Below, in pieces: positions 31,512 to 39,639 of a stretch of DNA of 64,000 nt (position 1 is its first letter; every line of letters starts with the position of its first letter). The DNA lies in the NCBI RefSeq assembly GCF_001544275.1, contig NZ_BCQE01000015.1, positions 1 through 64,000 on the forward strand, given 5' to 3'. This stretch comes from Enterococcus gallinarum NBRC 100675. Lineage in GTDB: Bacteria > Bacillota > Bacilli > Lactobacillales > Enterococcaceae. The notes under the pieces were generated by a model. It made no database searches and was not told the origin of the DNA. It saw only the letters and a list, made by a program, of their open reading frames with translations. The translations under genes were made by a program, and so were the position numbers.

Positions 31512-32145
31512 CCACCCGTGAAAACGGGTGGCTTTTTAACAGCCCTAGAAGGGCTCACCACTCGCTATCCCCTTAAAAGGGGCTTTTAAAATGACCACCA
31601 ACCGCTCACAGTCTTATCTCTTTTTAACTATTTAAATGGATCTACATACTCTTGTTTACTTATACTGTCTCTAATTCGATCATCTGCTTCTTGTTCTCGA
31701 ATATATTTTTCAATTGTTTTTTGATTTAACCCAACCGTACTCACGTAGTACCCTTTGGACCAAAAGCTTTTATTCCCATACTTATATTTCAAATTCGCAT
31801 GTTTTTCATGAATTAAGGTTGCACTTCGTCCTTTTAAGTAGCCCATAAAACTAGAAATACTAATCTTTGGCGGTATTCTTATTAACATATGAATGTGGTC
31901 AGGCATTGCATGAGCTTCAATGATTTCAACGTCTTTCATCTCACACAATTTTCTTAATATCTGACCAATACTTACTCTTAATTTTCCATAAATCACTTTT
32001 CTTCGATACTTCGGAGTGAAGACGATGTGATACTTACAATTCCATCTTGTATGTGCTAAACTTTTATTGCTAAAGCTATTTCGTCCACGCGTAGAAACGC
32101 GCGTTTTTTTGTTTCGTACGTTACGCGAACGAAACTGACTAAAAT
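31512..32145 (-). mobile_element. IS200/IS605-family insertion element
   Basis: It encodes a Y1 HUH transposase and no TnpB. The right side carries three consecutive hairpins at 31512-31531 (CCACCCGT/ACGGGTGG), 31541-31555 (AGCCCT/AGGGCT) and 31569-31582 (CCCCTT/AAGGGG). The left side carries hairpins built from ACGCGT/ACGCGCGT near 32090-32107 and GTTTCGT/ACGAAAC at 32111-32135. Subterminal hairpins instead of inverted repeats are the hallmark of this family. The exact borders are approximate; the element lies between the csp terminator and the LCP gene region. Confidence 0.75.
31628..32074 (-). pseudogene. tnpA: IS200/IS605 transposase TnpA without a recognisable start codon
   Basis: Y1 single-strand transposase. 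The HUH motif is in HAMPDHIHMLIRIPP and the catalytic tyrosine in FWSKGYYVSTVG. The expected N-terminal strand is encoded in frame upstream of 31996 (SLAHTRWNCKYHIVFTPKYR), but no ATG, GTG or TTG exists in that frame until a GTG at 31996, which would delete it. The codon where a start would be expected reads TTT (32074). The frame stays open far upstream. The copy is either start-codon-inactivated or uses an unconventional start. The C-terminus is intact (YVDPFK). Confidence 0.7.
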
Positions 32146-32157
32146 CAATAACAATAA

Positions 32158-32189
32158 AAAAGCCACTTTCCTTTTGGAAAATGACTTTT
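32158..32189 (-). terminator. Terminator of csp
   Basis: AAAAGCCACTTTCC/GGAAAATGACTTTT (two mismatches in 14, loop 4), followed on the minus strand by six T. It lies 46 bases past the csp stop, at the edge of the IS element. Confidence 0.8.
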
Positions 32190-32234
32190 AAGTCCTTATA
32201 ACTATTTTCTTTCAGTTAATTATATTCTTTATAA

Positions 32235-32435
32235 TCAAACTTTTTGTACTTCGGCAGCTTGTGGTCCCCGAGCACCTTCAACAATTGAAAATTGAACTTC
32301 TTGTCCTTCTTCTAATGACTTGAAGCCATCCCCTTGAATCGCTGAAAAATGAACAAAAACATCGTCCCCGCCGTCAACTGTGATAAATCCAAAACCTTTC
32401 TCATTATTGAACCATTTTACTTTTCCATGTTCCAT
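32235..32435 (-). CDS. Cold-shock protein (CspA family)
   Basis: RNA chaperone and single-strand nucleic acid binder. 66 residues, one cold-shock domain. RNP1 is KGFGFITV and RNP2 is [24 protein letters not shown] matches the family. GGAGGA precedes ATG and a sigma-A promoter lies upstream, with a leader of about 50 bases. The length is standard. Confidence 0.96.
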   Translation of the reverse strand: MEHGKVKWFNNEKGFGFITVDGGDDVFVHFSAIQGDGFKSLEEGQEVQFSIVEGARGPQAAEVQKV

Positions 32436-32486
32436 ATTCTATGAATCCTCCAATAAGTCAAAATAAGACGCAACCGCCTCTAAAGT

Positions 32487-32515
32487 ATTATAACGAAATT
32501 CGTAAGCGTTATCAA
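32487..32515 (-). promoter_or_regulatory. Sigma-A promoter of csp
   Basis: TTGATA (32515-32510), a 17-bp spacer, TATAAT (32492-32487) on the minus strand. It lies downstream of the terminator at 32535-32556, so csp is independent of sodA. Confidence 0.88.
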
Positions 32516-32527
32516 TATTTTATCAAT

Positions 32528-32597
32528 AAAAAAACCCTTACCTATGAAAGTAAGGGCTACTGAAAATAAAATTGTGAAGTTTTATTTTCCAGAGTGA
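32528..32597 (-). ncRNA. Candidate small RNA between sodA and csp
   Basis: On the minus strand an extended -10 promoter (TGATATAAT) is followed by about 65 bases containing two stem-loops: GAAAATAAAA/TTTTATTTTC, and a terminator CCCTTAC/GTAAGGG (32535-32556) with seven T. No open reading frame fits inside. The sodA terminator (32647-32675) lies upstream and the csp promoter downstream, so this looks like a transcription unit of its own. It could also be a second sodA terminator; expression is not demonstrated. Confidence 0.45.
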
Positions 32598-32603
32598 ATT
32601 CAT

Positions 32604-32630
32604 ATTATATCAATTTCCACATATAATCAA
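32604..32630 (-). promoter_or_regulatory. Candidate extended -10 promoter of the sodA-csp small RNA
   Basis: TATAAT (32609-32604) preceded by TGA (extended -10), with TTGATT (32630-32625) 15 bp further upstream. The spacer is shorter than optimal but the extended -10 compensates. Confidence 0.5.
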
Positions 32631-32646
32631 TGATTGCACAAAAAAA

Positions 32647-32675
32647 CCTTAGCTAAAGACTGGCTCAAGCTAAGG
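32647..32675 (-). terminator. Terminator of sodA
   Basis: CCTTAGCT/AGCTAAGG stem with a 13-nt loop, followed on the minus strand by a run of at least six T, 26 bases past the sodA stop. Confidence 0.88.
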
Positions 32676-32701
32676 TGGCTAAAAGAATATTTCAAATTTG
32701 A

Positions 32702-33310
32702 TTATTTTGCTTTCGCATAAAATTCATTTACTTTATCCCAATTAACAACACTCCAGAAAGCATTGATATAATCAGGGCGTACATTTTTGTATTTCAAATA
32801 GTAGGCATGTTCCCAAACATCTAAACCTAAAACTGGCGTTTGACCATCCATTAATGGTGAATCTTGGTTCGCAGTGGAAGTGATCGCTAATTTACCATCT
32901 TTGATGACTAACCAAGCCCAGCCAGAACCAAAGCGGCCAGTTGCTGCTGTTTTGAATTCTTCTTTGAAATCAGCAAAGCTGCCAAATGTTTCTTCGATGG
33001 CTTCTTTGATGGCTCCTGTTGGTTCACCACCAGCATTTGGTGCCAAGATTTCCCAGAAAAAGCTGTGATTTGCATGACCACCACCGTTATTACGGACAGC
33101 TGTTTTGATGTCTTCAGGAACCGAATCAAAATCAGCAAGTAATTCTTCAACTGATTTTTCACCTAATTCAGGATGTTTTTCAATTGCTGCATTCAAATTT
33201 GTGACGTAAGTATTGTGATGCTTGTCATGATGCAAATGCATCGTTTCTTCATCAATGTAAGGTTCTAATGCATCGTAAGCATAAGGTAAATCTGGTAATG
33301 TGTAAGACAT
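32702..33310 (-). CDS. sodA: Superoxide dismutase, Mn/Fe type
   Basis: Converts superoxide to peroxide and oxygen in the cytoplasm. 202 residues. Metal ligands lie in [12 protein letters not shown] (His27), NHSFFWEI (His81), and [11 protein letters not shown] (Asp and His). The Mn signature [11 protein letters not shown] is present, so Mn preference is likely. Start at [10 protein letters not shown], fixed by GAGGAGG 8 bases upstream; an upstream frame of 22 codons has no support. Monocistronic with its own terminator. Confidence 0.97.
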   Translation of the reverse strand: MSYTLPDLPYAYDALEPYIDEETMHLHHDKHHNTYVTNLNAAIEKHPELGEKSVEELLADFDSVPEDIKTAVRNNGGGHANHSFFWEILAPNAGGEPTGAIKEAIEETFGSFADFKEEFKTAATGRFGSGWAWLVIKDGKLAITSTANQDSPLMDGQTPVLGLDVWEHAYYLKYKNVRPDYINAFWSVVNWDKVNEFYAKAK

Positions 33311-33385
33311 AAAAAATTCCTCCTCAGTGATAGTGATTACATAAGTAACATTATCAGATAAAAAGTGGTTCATCAAAACATATGC

Positions 33386-33829
33386 TTACTTTTTATCAAC
33401 TTTTTTTGGTGCAAAAATCAGAAACTTGCTGAAAACATAGTTTGCTAGGACGACAACGATTTGTGTAACAAGCTTAGCGATAAAATCACCGGATCCTACT
33501 ACACTGATCAATAGATACATACAAGCCATATCCAATCCCAGCGAAAGGACTCTAAAGAAAAGAAACTTCCAAAAGGCAAGCCACGATTCTTTTTTTGTTT
33601 CACTTTTTGCTTCAAAGACCCAAATCTTATTCGTGAAGAATGCGAACAACACAGAAGCTGCCCAAGAGATCACATTGGCAATCATATAATGAAAATCAAA
33701 GATTTCTCTAAAGAGAAAATAAACAACTAAATTGACCAAAGTAGTTAATCCACCAAAAATTAAATACGTCAACGGCTCCCATATTTTTTTTTCTTGTAGT
33801 TTATTTTTCACATTTTTTAAACTTTCCAT
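33386..33829 (-). CDS. GtrA-family membrane protein
   Basis: GtrA-type proteins are thought to flip undecaprenyl-phosphate-linked sugars. 147 residues with four hydrophobic segments (YLIFGGLTTLVNLVVYFLF, YMIANVISWAASVLFAFF, FLFFRVLSLGLDMACMYLLI, LVTQIVVVLANYVFSKFLIF) and the family pattern NKIWVF after helix 2. Start at MESLKNVKNK with GGAGATCG upstream. The matching GtrB-type transferase is 2 kb away on the same strand with two plus-strand genes between. Confidence 0.9.
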   Translation of the reverse strand: MESLKNVKNKLQEKKIWEPLTYLIFGGLTTLVNLVVYFLFREIFDFHYMIANVISWAASVLFAFFTNKIWVFEAKSETKKESWLAFWKFLFFRVLSLGLDMACMYLLISVVGSGDFIAKLVTQIVVVLANYVFSKFLIFAPKKVDKK

Positions 33830-33963
33830 ACTCGATCTCCAGTTCTTCTCATTAATCAGCAAAGAACACTTTATAGATAATCGGACTTTTCTGTCATAAG
33901 TCCTTGTGTTCTGTTGCTGCCTTCGTTACAATTATTTTTAGTTACATAAAAGGAGTTAAACAA

Positions 33964-34773
33964 ATGACAATCATACAAATGCTAAAAAGTGCATTTATTC
34001 AAATCCCAAATCTCAAATATGTAAAAGACGCTGCTTTTTCAAAAGTGATTCTTTTTCTACTTGGAGCTACCGTTATTTTAGCCGTACCAATCACTTTGCA
34101 AGTCAATGATATCTTTCAGGATTTCCAGCGAGATAGTCAAAAGATTGCGCAAAAAATCCCCAATTTTTCGATTGAAAATGGTCAATTAGCAACGAATGGA
34201 CAAGGAGAAGGATTTATCTATCAAACCGACTCTATCATTTTTACTTTCGACCCTGAAGGAAAGCGCAACGCTACTGATATTGCTTCTGATGCCACTGCAA
34301 ATGTGTTGAGTGTGGGACTATTAAAAAAAGAAATTGTTGTCAGTTTCCCTGGAACAGGACTTTCCACATCATTCTTGGATACAAATCAATTAAAATTTTC
34401 TTATAATGAACCAGCATTTAAAAATTTAGATGGCAAAAAGATTCGGGAAACACTGAGCAGCAATCAAATTCCTTGGTGGCTACAACTTATTGTTTTCTTA
34501 GTAGCGCTCTACCCTACATTTTTAAATTTATTGATCACATTGATTATGGGTACATTTATTGCAACTATTTATACAAAACTAAAACTTTTTTCTTACAGCT
34601 TCTTTGAAAACCTTAAAATACTAATCGTTAGTGCTGCTTTACCAACAATTTTGAGTGTGCTGATCCAACTATTCATGCCAAATTTTGATGGGACAACATT
34701 TATCTTATTCGCAGCACTGTTTCTATTCACTCAAGGCGTCAAAGGTTCGCCTAAAATCCAATTAAAAAGCTAG
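33964..34773 (+). CDS. DUF1189-family membrane protein
   Basis: 269 residues. An N-terminal cytoplasmic helix and a membrane segment (VILFLLGATVILAVPITL) are followed by an extracellular loop of about 120 residues. Then come three to four membrane segments (WWLQLIVFLVALYPTFLNLLI, LIVSAALPTILSVLIQLF, FILFAALFLFTQG). The pattern fits DUF1189, a Firmicutes family of unknown function. Start at MTIIQMLKSAF with AGGAG 9 bases upstream. Upstream residues of the longer frame have no SD. Confidence 0.85.
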   Translation: MTIIQMLKSAFIQIPNLKYVKDAAFSKVILFLLGATVILAVPITLQVNDIFQDFQRDSQKIAQKIPNFSIENGQLATNGQGEGFIYQTDSIIFTFDPEGKRNATDIASDATANVLSVGLLKKEIVVSFPGTGLSTSFLDTNQLKFSYNEPAFKNLDGKKIRETLSSNQIPWWLQLIVFLVALYPTFLNLLITLIMGTFIATIYTKLKLFSYSFFENLKILIVSAALPTILSVLIQLFMPNFDGTTFILFAALFLFTQGVKGSPKIQLKS

Positions 34774-34782
34774 TAACTATCC

Positions 34783-34814
34783 AACCATGCATAGATCTTT
34801 GCGCATGGTTTTTT
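34783..34814 (+). terminator. Terminator of the DUF1189 gene
   Basis: AACCATGC/GCATGGTT stem with a 12-nt loop followed by five or six T on the plus strand, 10 bases past the stop. Confidence 0.82.
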
Positions 34815-34853
34815 CTTCGTTCTTTGATACACTAAAATAAAGGAGGAACAAAT

Positions 34854-35804
34854 ATGACTAAATATATTTTATCTAGCAGAGAATTTCGTGATGAATTTAT
34901 CACACAAATTCATGAAATCAGTGATGAATATCAGTTTATCCACTATGATAAAGCAACTTCCATCGACTGGTCAAATGTCGCAATCACGATTGGCTGGAAA
35001 GAAGAATGGGCCGGAAAGTTACTGGCTAACGCTTCTCTTGAATGGGTCCAAGGCATTTCAGCCGGTGTGGATACCCTACCTCTAGCACAGTTTGCCCAAA
35101 AGAACATCTTACTTTCTAATGGTAGCGGCATTCATGCACAATCGATCACTGATCATTTAATTGCTTTATTATTCATGGAATCCAGAGGAATTTTTACCGC
35201 CATCAAAAAACAGGTTGAGAGACAATGGCAGCCCCATGGTATTCCTTATTCATTATTATCTGATAAAGAAATACTGATCGCAGGTACAGGTAAAATTGGG
35301 CAGGCTTTAGCAAAGGCCTTAAATTTTTTTGGCACCCAACCTGTCGGCATCAATACAACGGGGCATGCCGTTGATGGTTTCAAGGAAACTTATCCACTTG
35401 AAGAGTTGATTGAACAAAGTCAGAAAGCTGATTGTGTGATCAATATCTTGCCATTGACACCTGAAACTACAAGAATCTATAATAGCCATTTTTTTAATAG
35501 TATGAAATCATCCGCTTCTTTTTATAATGTTGGGCGTGGACCTAGTGTAGATACTGTAGCGTTGACAGAAGCCGTTCGCCAAAAAGAAATCGCATTTGCG
35601 GCTCTTGATGTTTTTGAAGAAGAACCTTTACCCGCAAATGACCCGCTATGGACTCTGGAAAATGTGTTGATCACCCCACATATTTCCGGGTTGACCCCAC
35701 ATTTTCAAAAAGCATTCATGGCCATCTTTATGGATAACTTCCGCAATTTTATCCACGAGAAAAAATTGGTTCGAAATCAAGTCGATGTAACAAAAGGGTA
35801 TTAA
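34854..35804 (+). CDS. D-isomer-specific 2-hydroxyacid dehydrogenase family protein
   Basis: NAD(P)-dependent oxidoreductase for a 2-hydroxy or 2-keto acid; the substrate is unknown. 316 residues. The catalytic domain is split around the nucleotide-binding core. NAD-binding GxGxxG is in IAGTGKIGQALA. Catalytic Arg is in YNVGRGPSVDT, Glu in LDVFEEEPLP and His in ITPHISGLTP. The divergence from SerA, Ldh and VanH types prevents a specific name. ATG preceded by AAAGGAGGA. Monocistronic between gtrA and gtrB. Confidence 0.9.
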   Translation: MTKYILSSREFRDEFITQIHEISDEYQFIHYDKATSIDWSNVAITIGWKEEWAGKLLANASLEWVQGISAGVDTLPLAQFAQKNILLSNGSGIHAQSITDHLIALLFMESRGIFTAIKKQVERQWQPHGIPYSLLSDKEILIAGTGKIGQALAKALNFFGTQPVGINTTGHAVDGFKETYPLEELIEQSQKADCVINILPLTPETTRIYNSHFFNSMKSSASFYNVGRGPSVDTVALTEAVRQKEIAFAALDVFEEEPLPANDPLWTLENVLITPHISGLTPHFQKAFMAIFMDNFRNFIHEKKLVRNQVDVTKGY

Positions 35805-35838
35805 TCATCAACCAGCGCTGCTTTTTTATTCCCAAAAA

Positions 35839-36771
35839 TTATTTTTGATCTTTTTCTGTCTCCTTTAAAATGTAAAGGGGACGTTTTTTTGTTTCCAGAA
35901 AAATTTTTCCAATATATTTCCCAATAATACCTAGACAAAGTAATTGCAAACCACCAACAAACAATACGATACAGACTAAAGAAGGCCAGCCTGAGGTAGG
36001 ATCACCAAAAATAAAAGTACGAATAATTATAAATAATAGTGCAATTCCAGAAGCTAGACAAGACAACGCGCCAACAAAAGAAGCAATATTTAATGGTGTA
36101 TCAGAAAAATTGACGATGCCATCAATCGAGTACTTGAACAAGCTCCAGAATGACCAAGAAGTTTCTCCAGCTACTCTTTCGCGATTTTCGTAGGCAATGT
36201 ATTCTGTATCAAAGCCTACCCAACTAAAGATTCCTTTGGAAAATCGATTGTATTCAGAAAGTTCTAAAACTGCATCTACCATATTCCGACGCATTAAACG
36301 GAAATCCCGCGCCCCATTGACCAAATGAGCCTCACCAATTTTATTGATCAATGAATAAAAGGCTTCTGAGAAAAAACTACGAATTTTAGGCTCTCCTTTA
36401 CGGTCGGCTCTGCGAGTACCAACACAATCCAATTGTTTCGCATTAAGCAGGTCAAACATCTGAGGTAAAAGGCTTGGAGGATCCTGCAAATCTGCATCCA
36501 TAACCGTGACAAAATCTCCTTTTGCTGCTTTTAAGCCAGCATACAAGGCTGCTTCTTTTCCAAAATTACGTGAAAAAGAAAGATAGCGAACACTTTCTGG
36601 ATGCTCTTGATGCAGCTTGCGCATCACTGCGAGTGTTTGATCGGATGACCCATCATTGACAAACAAGTATTCAAAAGGCATGCCTACCTGATCTTTTACT
36701 TTTTCAGTCTCTTCAAAAAAAAGTGGTAAGCTATTCTCTTCATTAAAGCAAGGTACGATAATTGATAACAT
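35839..36771 (-). CDS. GtrB/CsbB-type undecaprenyl-phosphate glycosyltransferase
   Basis: Transfers a hexose from a nucleotide sugar to undecaprenyl phosphate for extracellular decoration of wall polymers. 310 residues. The GT2 domain is residues 1-225 with IIVPCFNEENSLPLFF, FVNDGSSD and the DAD-type site VMDADLQDPP. Two C-terminal membrane helices follow (SCLASGIALLFIIIRTFIF, IVLFVGGLQLLCLGIIGKYIG). SD AGGAGA before ATG. It works logically with GtrA at 33386; the GT-C enzyme that transfers the sugar onto the polymer is not in the adjacent genes. Confidence 0.92.
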   Translation of the reverse strand: MLSIIVPCFNEENSLPLFFEETEKVKDQVGMPFEYLFVNDGSSDQTLAVMRKLHQEHPESVRYLSFSRNFGKEAALYAGLKAAKGDFVTVMDADLQDPPSLLPQMFDLLNAKQLDCVGTRRADRKGEPKIRSFFSEAFYSLINKIGEAHLVNGARDFRLMRRNMVDAVLELSEYNRFSKGIFSWVGFDTEYIAYENRERVAGETSWSFWSLFKYSIDGIVNFSDTPLNIASFVGALSCLASGIALLFIIIRTFIFGDPTSGWPSLVCIVLFVGGLQLLCLGIIGKYIGKIFLETKKRPLYILKETEKDQK

Positions 36772-36874
36772 GGTTTCATCTCCTAACGAACAAGTCTATG
36801 ATTAAAGTTAGCGAAATGAAATCCACCAAGCTTCAGTCATAGACTCATACTGTTGCATTGTATCTTTATTTTAG

Positions 36875-37174
36875 TTAATTGTTTTCAGTAAAACTATATT
36901 TAGGTTCGTCTAGCTTTTCATCGTAGTCAACTTGCAGATCATACCCTTTGAAGAACCACTCGTCGGCCTCCTCAATAAAAAAAAGCATGTCTGAAACTGT
37001 CTTTTGAACGATAGGATTTTCAGGTTTATCTACCGACATTCCTACTGAAAAACCATCATGGATCTGAGTTTTCCCATAGATTTTGCCAAAAAAGCGAACG
37101 CCACTTCCTTGGTCGACTGTCAGTTCTTTTTTGAACCAATCAATTGCGGCTTCTGTAATAGTTATATTCATCAT
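36875..37174 (-). CDS. HesB/YneR-family protein
   Basis: 99 residues. Matches the HesB-like fold used by A-type iron-sulfur carriers (ITITEAAIDWFKKEL, then VRFFGKIYG), but the cysteines used by true carriers are absent: the chain has no Cys at all. It is therefore in the YneR/HesB-like group of unknown role, probably not a cluster scaffold. SD AGGAG before ATG-ATG. It follows ktrA by 9 bases. Confidence 0.85.
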   Translation of the reverse strand: MMNITITEAAIDWFKKELTVDQGSGVRFFGKIYGKTQIHDGFSVGMSVDKPENPIVQKTVSDMLFFIEEADEWFFKGYDLQVDYDEKLDEPKYSFTENN

Positions 37175-37183
37175 TTTTCACTC

Positions 37184-37849
37184 CTAATCATTCATATGTT
37201 CATCAAGAATATCCACATCATCCGTGTTCCCAATCACGAGTAGATTATCATTCTCACGCACGATCGAGTCAGCTGCGGGAGAAACGATCACTTGTCCAGG
37301 TCCTCGACGAATAGCAACAACGGTCAATCCATATTTTTGACGAAAATTCAAATCAAGTAAGGACCTATTAAAGAAACGCGGATTTGAGACACGAATCTCC
37401 GCCAGCGAAAATTCATCTGAAAGCTCAATATAATCCAAGATATTTTTCGATACTAGATTGTGAGCGATACGAATCCCCATATCCCGTTCTGGGTGGACAA
37501 CTCGATCAGCACCAAGCTTTTCAAGAACCCGAGCATGATATTCATTTTGCGCCTTTGCTAAAACGTTCGGTACCCCCATCTCTTTGACCATCAAAGTCAC
37601 AAGAATACTTGCTTGGATATCTTCACCGATTGCTACGATCACATGGTCGAAATTACGAATTCCTAATGAGCGCAACGTCATTTCATCCTGTGCATTACCC
37701 ACCACCGCATGGGTGGCAATATTCATATACTCATTGACCCGATCCTCATTGCTGTCAATGGCTAATACTTCTTGTCCGGATTCTATCAATGTTCGACAAA
37801 TACTGCCGCCGAACCTTCCAAGACCAATAATCGCGTAATTCTGCTTCAC
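37184..37849 (-). CDS. KtrA/TrkA-type potassium channel regulatory subunit
   Basis: Cytosolic ring-forming gate regulator of a KtrB/KtrD K+ transporter. 221 residues. The RCK-N Rossmann domain has YAIIGLGRFGGSICRTL and the acidic ribose-binding IDSNEDRV. The RCK-C domain (about 135-221) is where c-di-AMP commonly binds in Firmicutes. Start is GTG with AGGAG 8 bases upstream. The membrane partner is not in the window. It follows the liaR terminator and pairs with the HesB-like gene. Confidence 0.92.
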   Translation of the reverse strand: MKQNYAIIGLGRFGGSICRTLIESGQEVLAIDSNEDRVNEYMNIATHAVVGNAQDEMTLRSLGIRNFDHVIVAIGEDIQASILVTLMVKEMGVPNVLAKAQNEYHARVLEKLGADRVVHPERDMGIRIAHNLVSKNILDYIELSDEFSLAEIRVSNPRFFNRSLLDLNFRQKYGLTVVAIRRGPGQVIVSPAADSIVRENDNLLVIGNTDDVDILDEHMND

Positions 37850-37896
37850 ATTAAACGCTCCTTTACCTTACAAATCCTACTCTAGTATATCAAAAA

Positions 37897-37920
37897 CCTC
37901 CTCAACTGACTATGAGGAGG
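37897..37920 (-). terminator. Terminator of liaFSR
   Basis: CCTCCTCA/TGAGGAGG stem with an 8-nt loop, followed on the minus strand by five T. It lies 20 bases past the liaR stop. An extended -10-like TGATATACT directly beyond it may be the ktrA promoter. Confidence 0.85.
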
Positions 37921-37939
37921 TACCCTTATGATGAGATTC

Positions 37940-38569
37940 TTATTTTGTCAAGCCATGTTTAAAGGCATAAATGGTTGCCTGTGTTCGATCTTCCACTTCT
38001 AGTTTCGACAATATATTTGATACGTGAGTTTTAACCGTTTTTAGTGTAATAAACAACTCATCCGCAATCTCCTGATTACTTTTACCTTCAGCAATCAAAA
38101 GCAGTACTTCTTTTTCACGATTTGTCAGATCATCATGTAAAATCGGCGTACGATTTGTTAAACGATCCATCATTTTCGTTGTTACTTCCGGTTCCAGTAC
38201 CCGCTCGCCTCTTTGAGTTGCACGAATGGCATCAGCAATTTCATGTGCAGTGGATGTTTTTAACAAATAACCGGCAGCACCAGCTTCAATTGCAGGATAG
38301 ACTTTCTCGTCGTCAATAAAACTCGTCACTATGATAATCTTTGCTTCCGGCCAATCTGCTAAAATAGCTTTAGTAGCCTCAATACCATCCATTTCATCCA
38401 TCACTAAATCCATCAAGATGACATCAGGACGTAAAGACAATGCCTTTTCGTAACCGATTTTGCCGTTCTCAGCTTCTCCGATCACCTCAATATCTTCTTG
38501 AATAGATAAATAGGAAGAGACCCCCAAACGTACCATTTCGTGGTCATCTACTAACAAAACGTTGATCAT
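37940..38569 (-). CDS. liaR: Response regulator LiaR (NarL/FixJ type)
   Basis: Transcription factor of the cell-envelope stress system LiaFSR. 209 residues. The receiver domain has acidic residues in LLVDDHEM, phospho-acceptor Asp54 in [12 protein letters not shown] and the Lys in [10 protein letters not shown] LuxR-type HTH follows at about 145-209 ([22 protein letters not shown]). Residue 73 is Trp (AILADWPEA), the position changed to Cys in some daptomycin-resistant E. faecium, so this copy is not of that mutant type. It follows liaS by 2 bases. Confidence 0.96.
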   Translation of the reverse strand: MINVLLVDDHEMVRLGVSSYLSIQEDIEVIGEAENGKIGYEKALSLRPDVILMDLVMDEMDGIEATKAILADWPEAKIIIVTSFIDDEKVYPAIEAGAAGYLLKTSTAHEIADAIRATQRGERVLEPEVTTKMMDRLTNRTPILHDDLTNREKEVLLLIAEGKSNQEIADELFITLKTVKTHVSNILSKLEVEDRTQATIYAFKHGLTK

Positions 38570-38571
38570 TT

Positions 38572-39639
38572 TTATGCCTCCTTAAGCAGCGGGATTTTTA
38601 TTTCAATACTTGTTCCTTGATTTTTAAAACTGATAATCTTTAATGTGCCGCCAACGGCACTGATTCGCTCACGGATATTCATCAGTCCATAGCTACCAGC
38701 TTTCTGATTGTCGACATCGAATCCTACACCATCGTCGATCACGCGCAACAGCACGTTGTGTTCAATATGATTCAAGTAGACTTCAAGTTCATCCGCTTTG
38801 GCATGACGCAGTGTATTCGATAATAATTCTTGAATCACTCGAAATAATTGGTCTTCTATAGAGCTTGGCATAGTAAACTCTTCGATATCCCATTTCAAGG
38901 ATATCTTGATTTTTGTTTCCAATTCTTTTAATAATTGCTCGATTCCTTGTTTGAGGCTTTTTCCTTCCAATGTGACCGGACGCAGATGTAACAATAACGC
39001 TCGCATCTCAGACTGCGAAGCATTGATGATGTCCGTTACCATTGCCAATTGCTTCTTTTGCATTTCTGGAGCGTCATCCCGAATCGCTTGTTCGTTCAGC
39101 GCGGACATCATCATCATTGCGGCAAATAATTGTTGTGAAACTGAATCATGCAATTCTCGGGCCAAACGATGTCGTTCAGCTTCTAGGATTTCTTCTTTTG
39201 TACTGCCATCCACTAGCTGCGGCCGAGCATTTAATTGTTGAAGCTCACTTGACATATCTTTCATTTTCACCTGTAATTTCCTGATGTCTCGATCGACATC
39301 TTCAATCAACCGATTTTCTTGCGCATGAGGGATAGGTGTGTCAAGTAGTGGACTATCAATATCTCCATTTGAAAGCAATCGCAGTTTCTCTTCGATTGGC
39401 CCGTATTGGCGGTTTCTGAATAGAGAAATCAAAAGAAAGACAGCCAGGCCCACCATCAGCGAAACAACTAATAAATGAAAAATGATCGGTATAAAGAATA
39501 GTTTGATTTGAAAGACTTCTAGCAGCCAATTCTTCTTTCCACTAGCATAAAGATACGAAAAAAGAATCAAAATCATCATCAAAAAACTAGTGACTGCACT
39601 ATAAAAAGCGATCATTCCTCGAGAAAATTTTGCAATCAT
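38572..39639 (-). CDS. liaS: Sensor histidine kinase LiaS
   Basis: Membrane sensor kinase of LiaFSR. 355 residues. Two N-terminal transmembrane helices ([21 protein letters not shown] and [18 protein letters not shown]) flank a very short outside loop, typical of intramembrane sensing. The phosphorylated histidine is in [16 protein letters not shown]. The HATPase_c domain shows [14 protein letters not shown] (N box) and VIDDGVGFD. It overlaps liaF by 4 bases (ATGA). Confidence 0.96.
   Translation of the reverse strand: MIAKFSRGMIAFYSAVTSFLMMILILFSYLYASGKKNWLLEVFQIKLFFIPIIFHLLVVSLMVGLAVFLLISLFRNRQYGPIEEKLRLLSNGDIDSPLLDTPIPHAQENRLIEDVDRDIRKLQVKMKDMSSELQQLNARPQLVDGSTKEEILEAERHRLARELHDSVSQQLFAAMMMMSALNEQAIRDDAPEMQKKQLAMVTDIINASQSEMRALLLHLRPVTLEGKSLKQGIEQLLKELETKIKISLKWDIEEFTMPSSIEDQLFRVIQELLSNTLRHAKADELEVYLNHIEHNVLLRVIDDGVGFDVDNQKAGSYGLMNIRERISAVGGTLKIISFKNQGTSIEIKIPLLKEA

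Noticed and set aside
31541-31582. Closely spaced hairpins as a CRISPR-like or riboswitch structure
   Set aside because: They are of unequal sequence and length, and sit at the end of an IS200/IS605 element, where subterminal hairpins are expected.
36794-36845. AGTCTATGA/TCATAGACT inverted repeat as a terminator of the HesB-like gene
   Set aside because: Short arms, long loop and no T run on the minus strand; too weak to report as a feature.
36875-37174. HesB-like gene as an iron-sulfur carrier (IscA/SufA type)
   Set aside because: The chain contains no cysteine, so it cannot hold a cluster in the usual way; kept as a HesB/YneR-like protein of unknown role.
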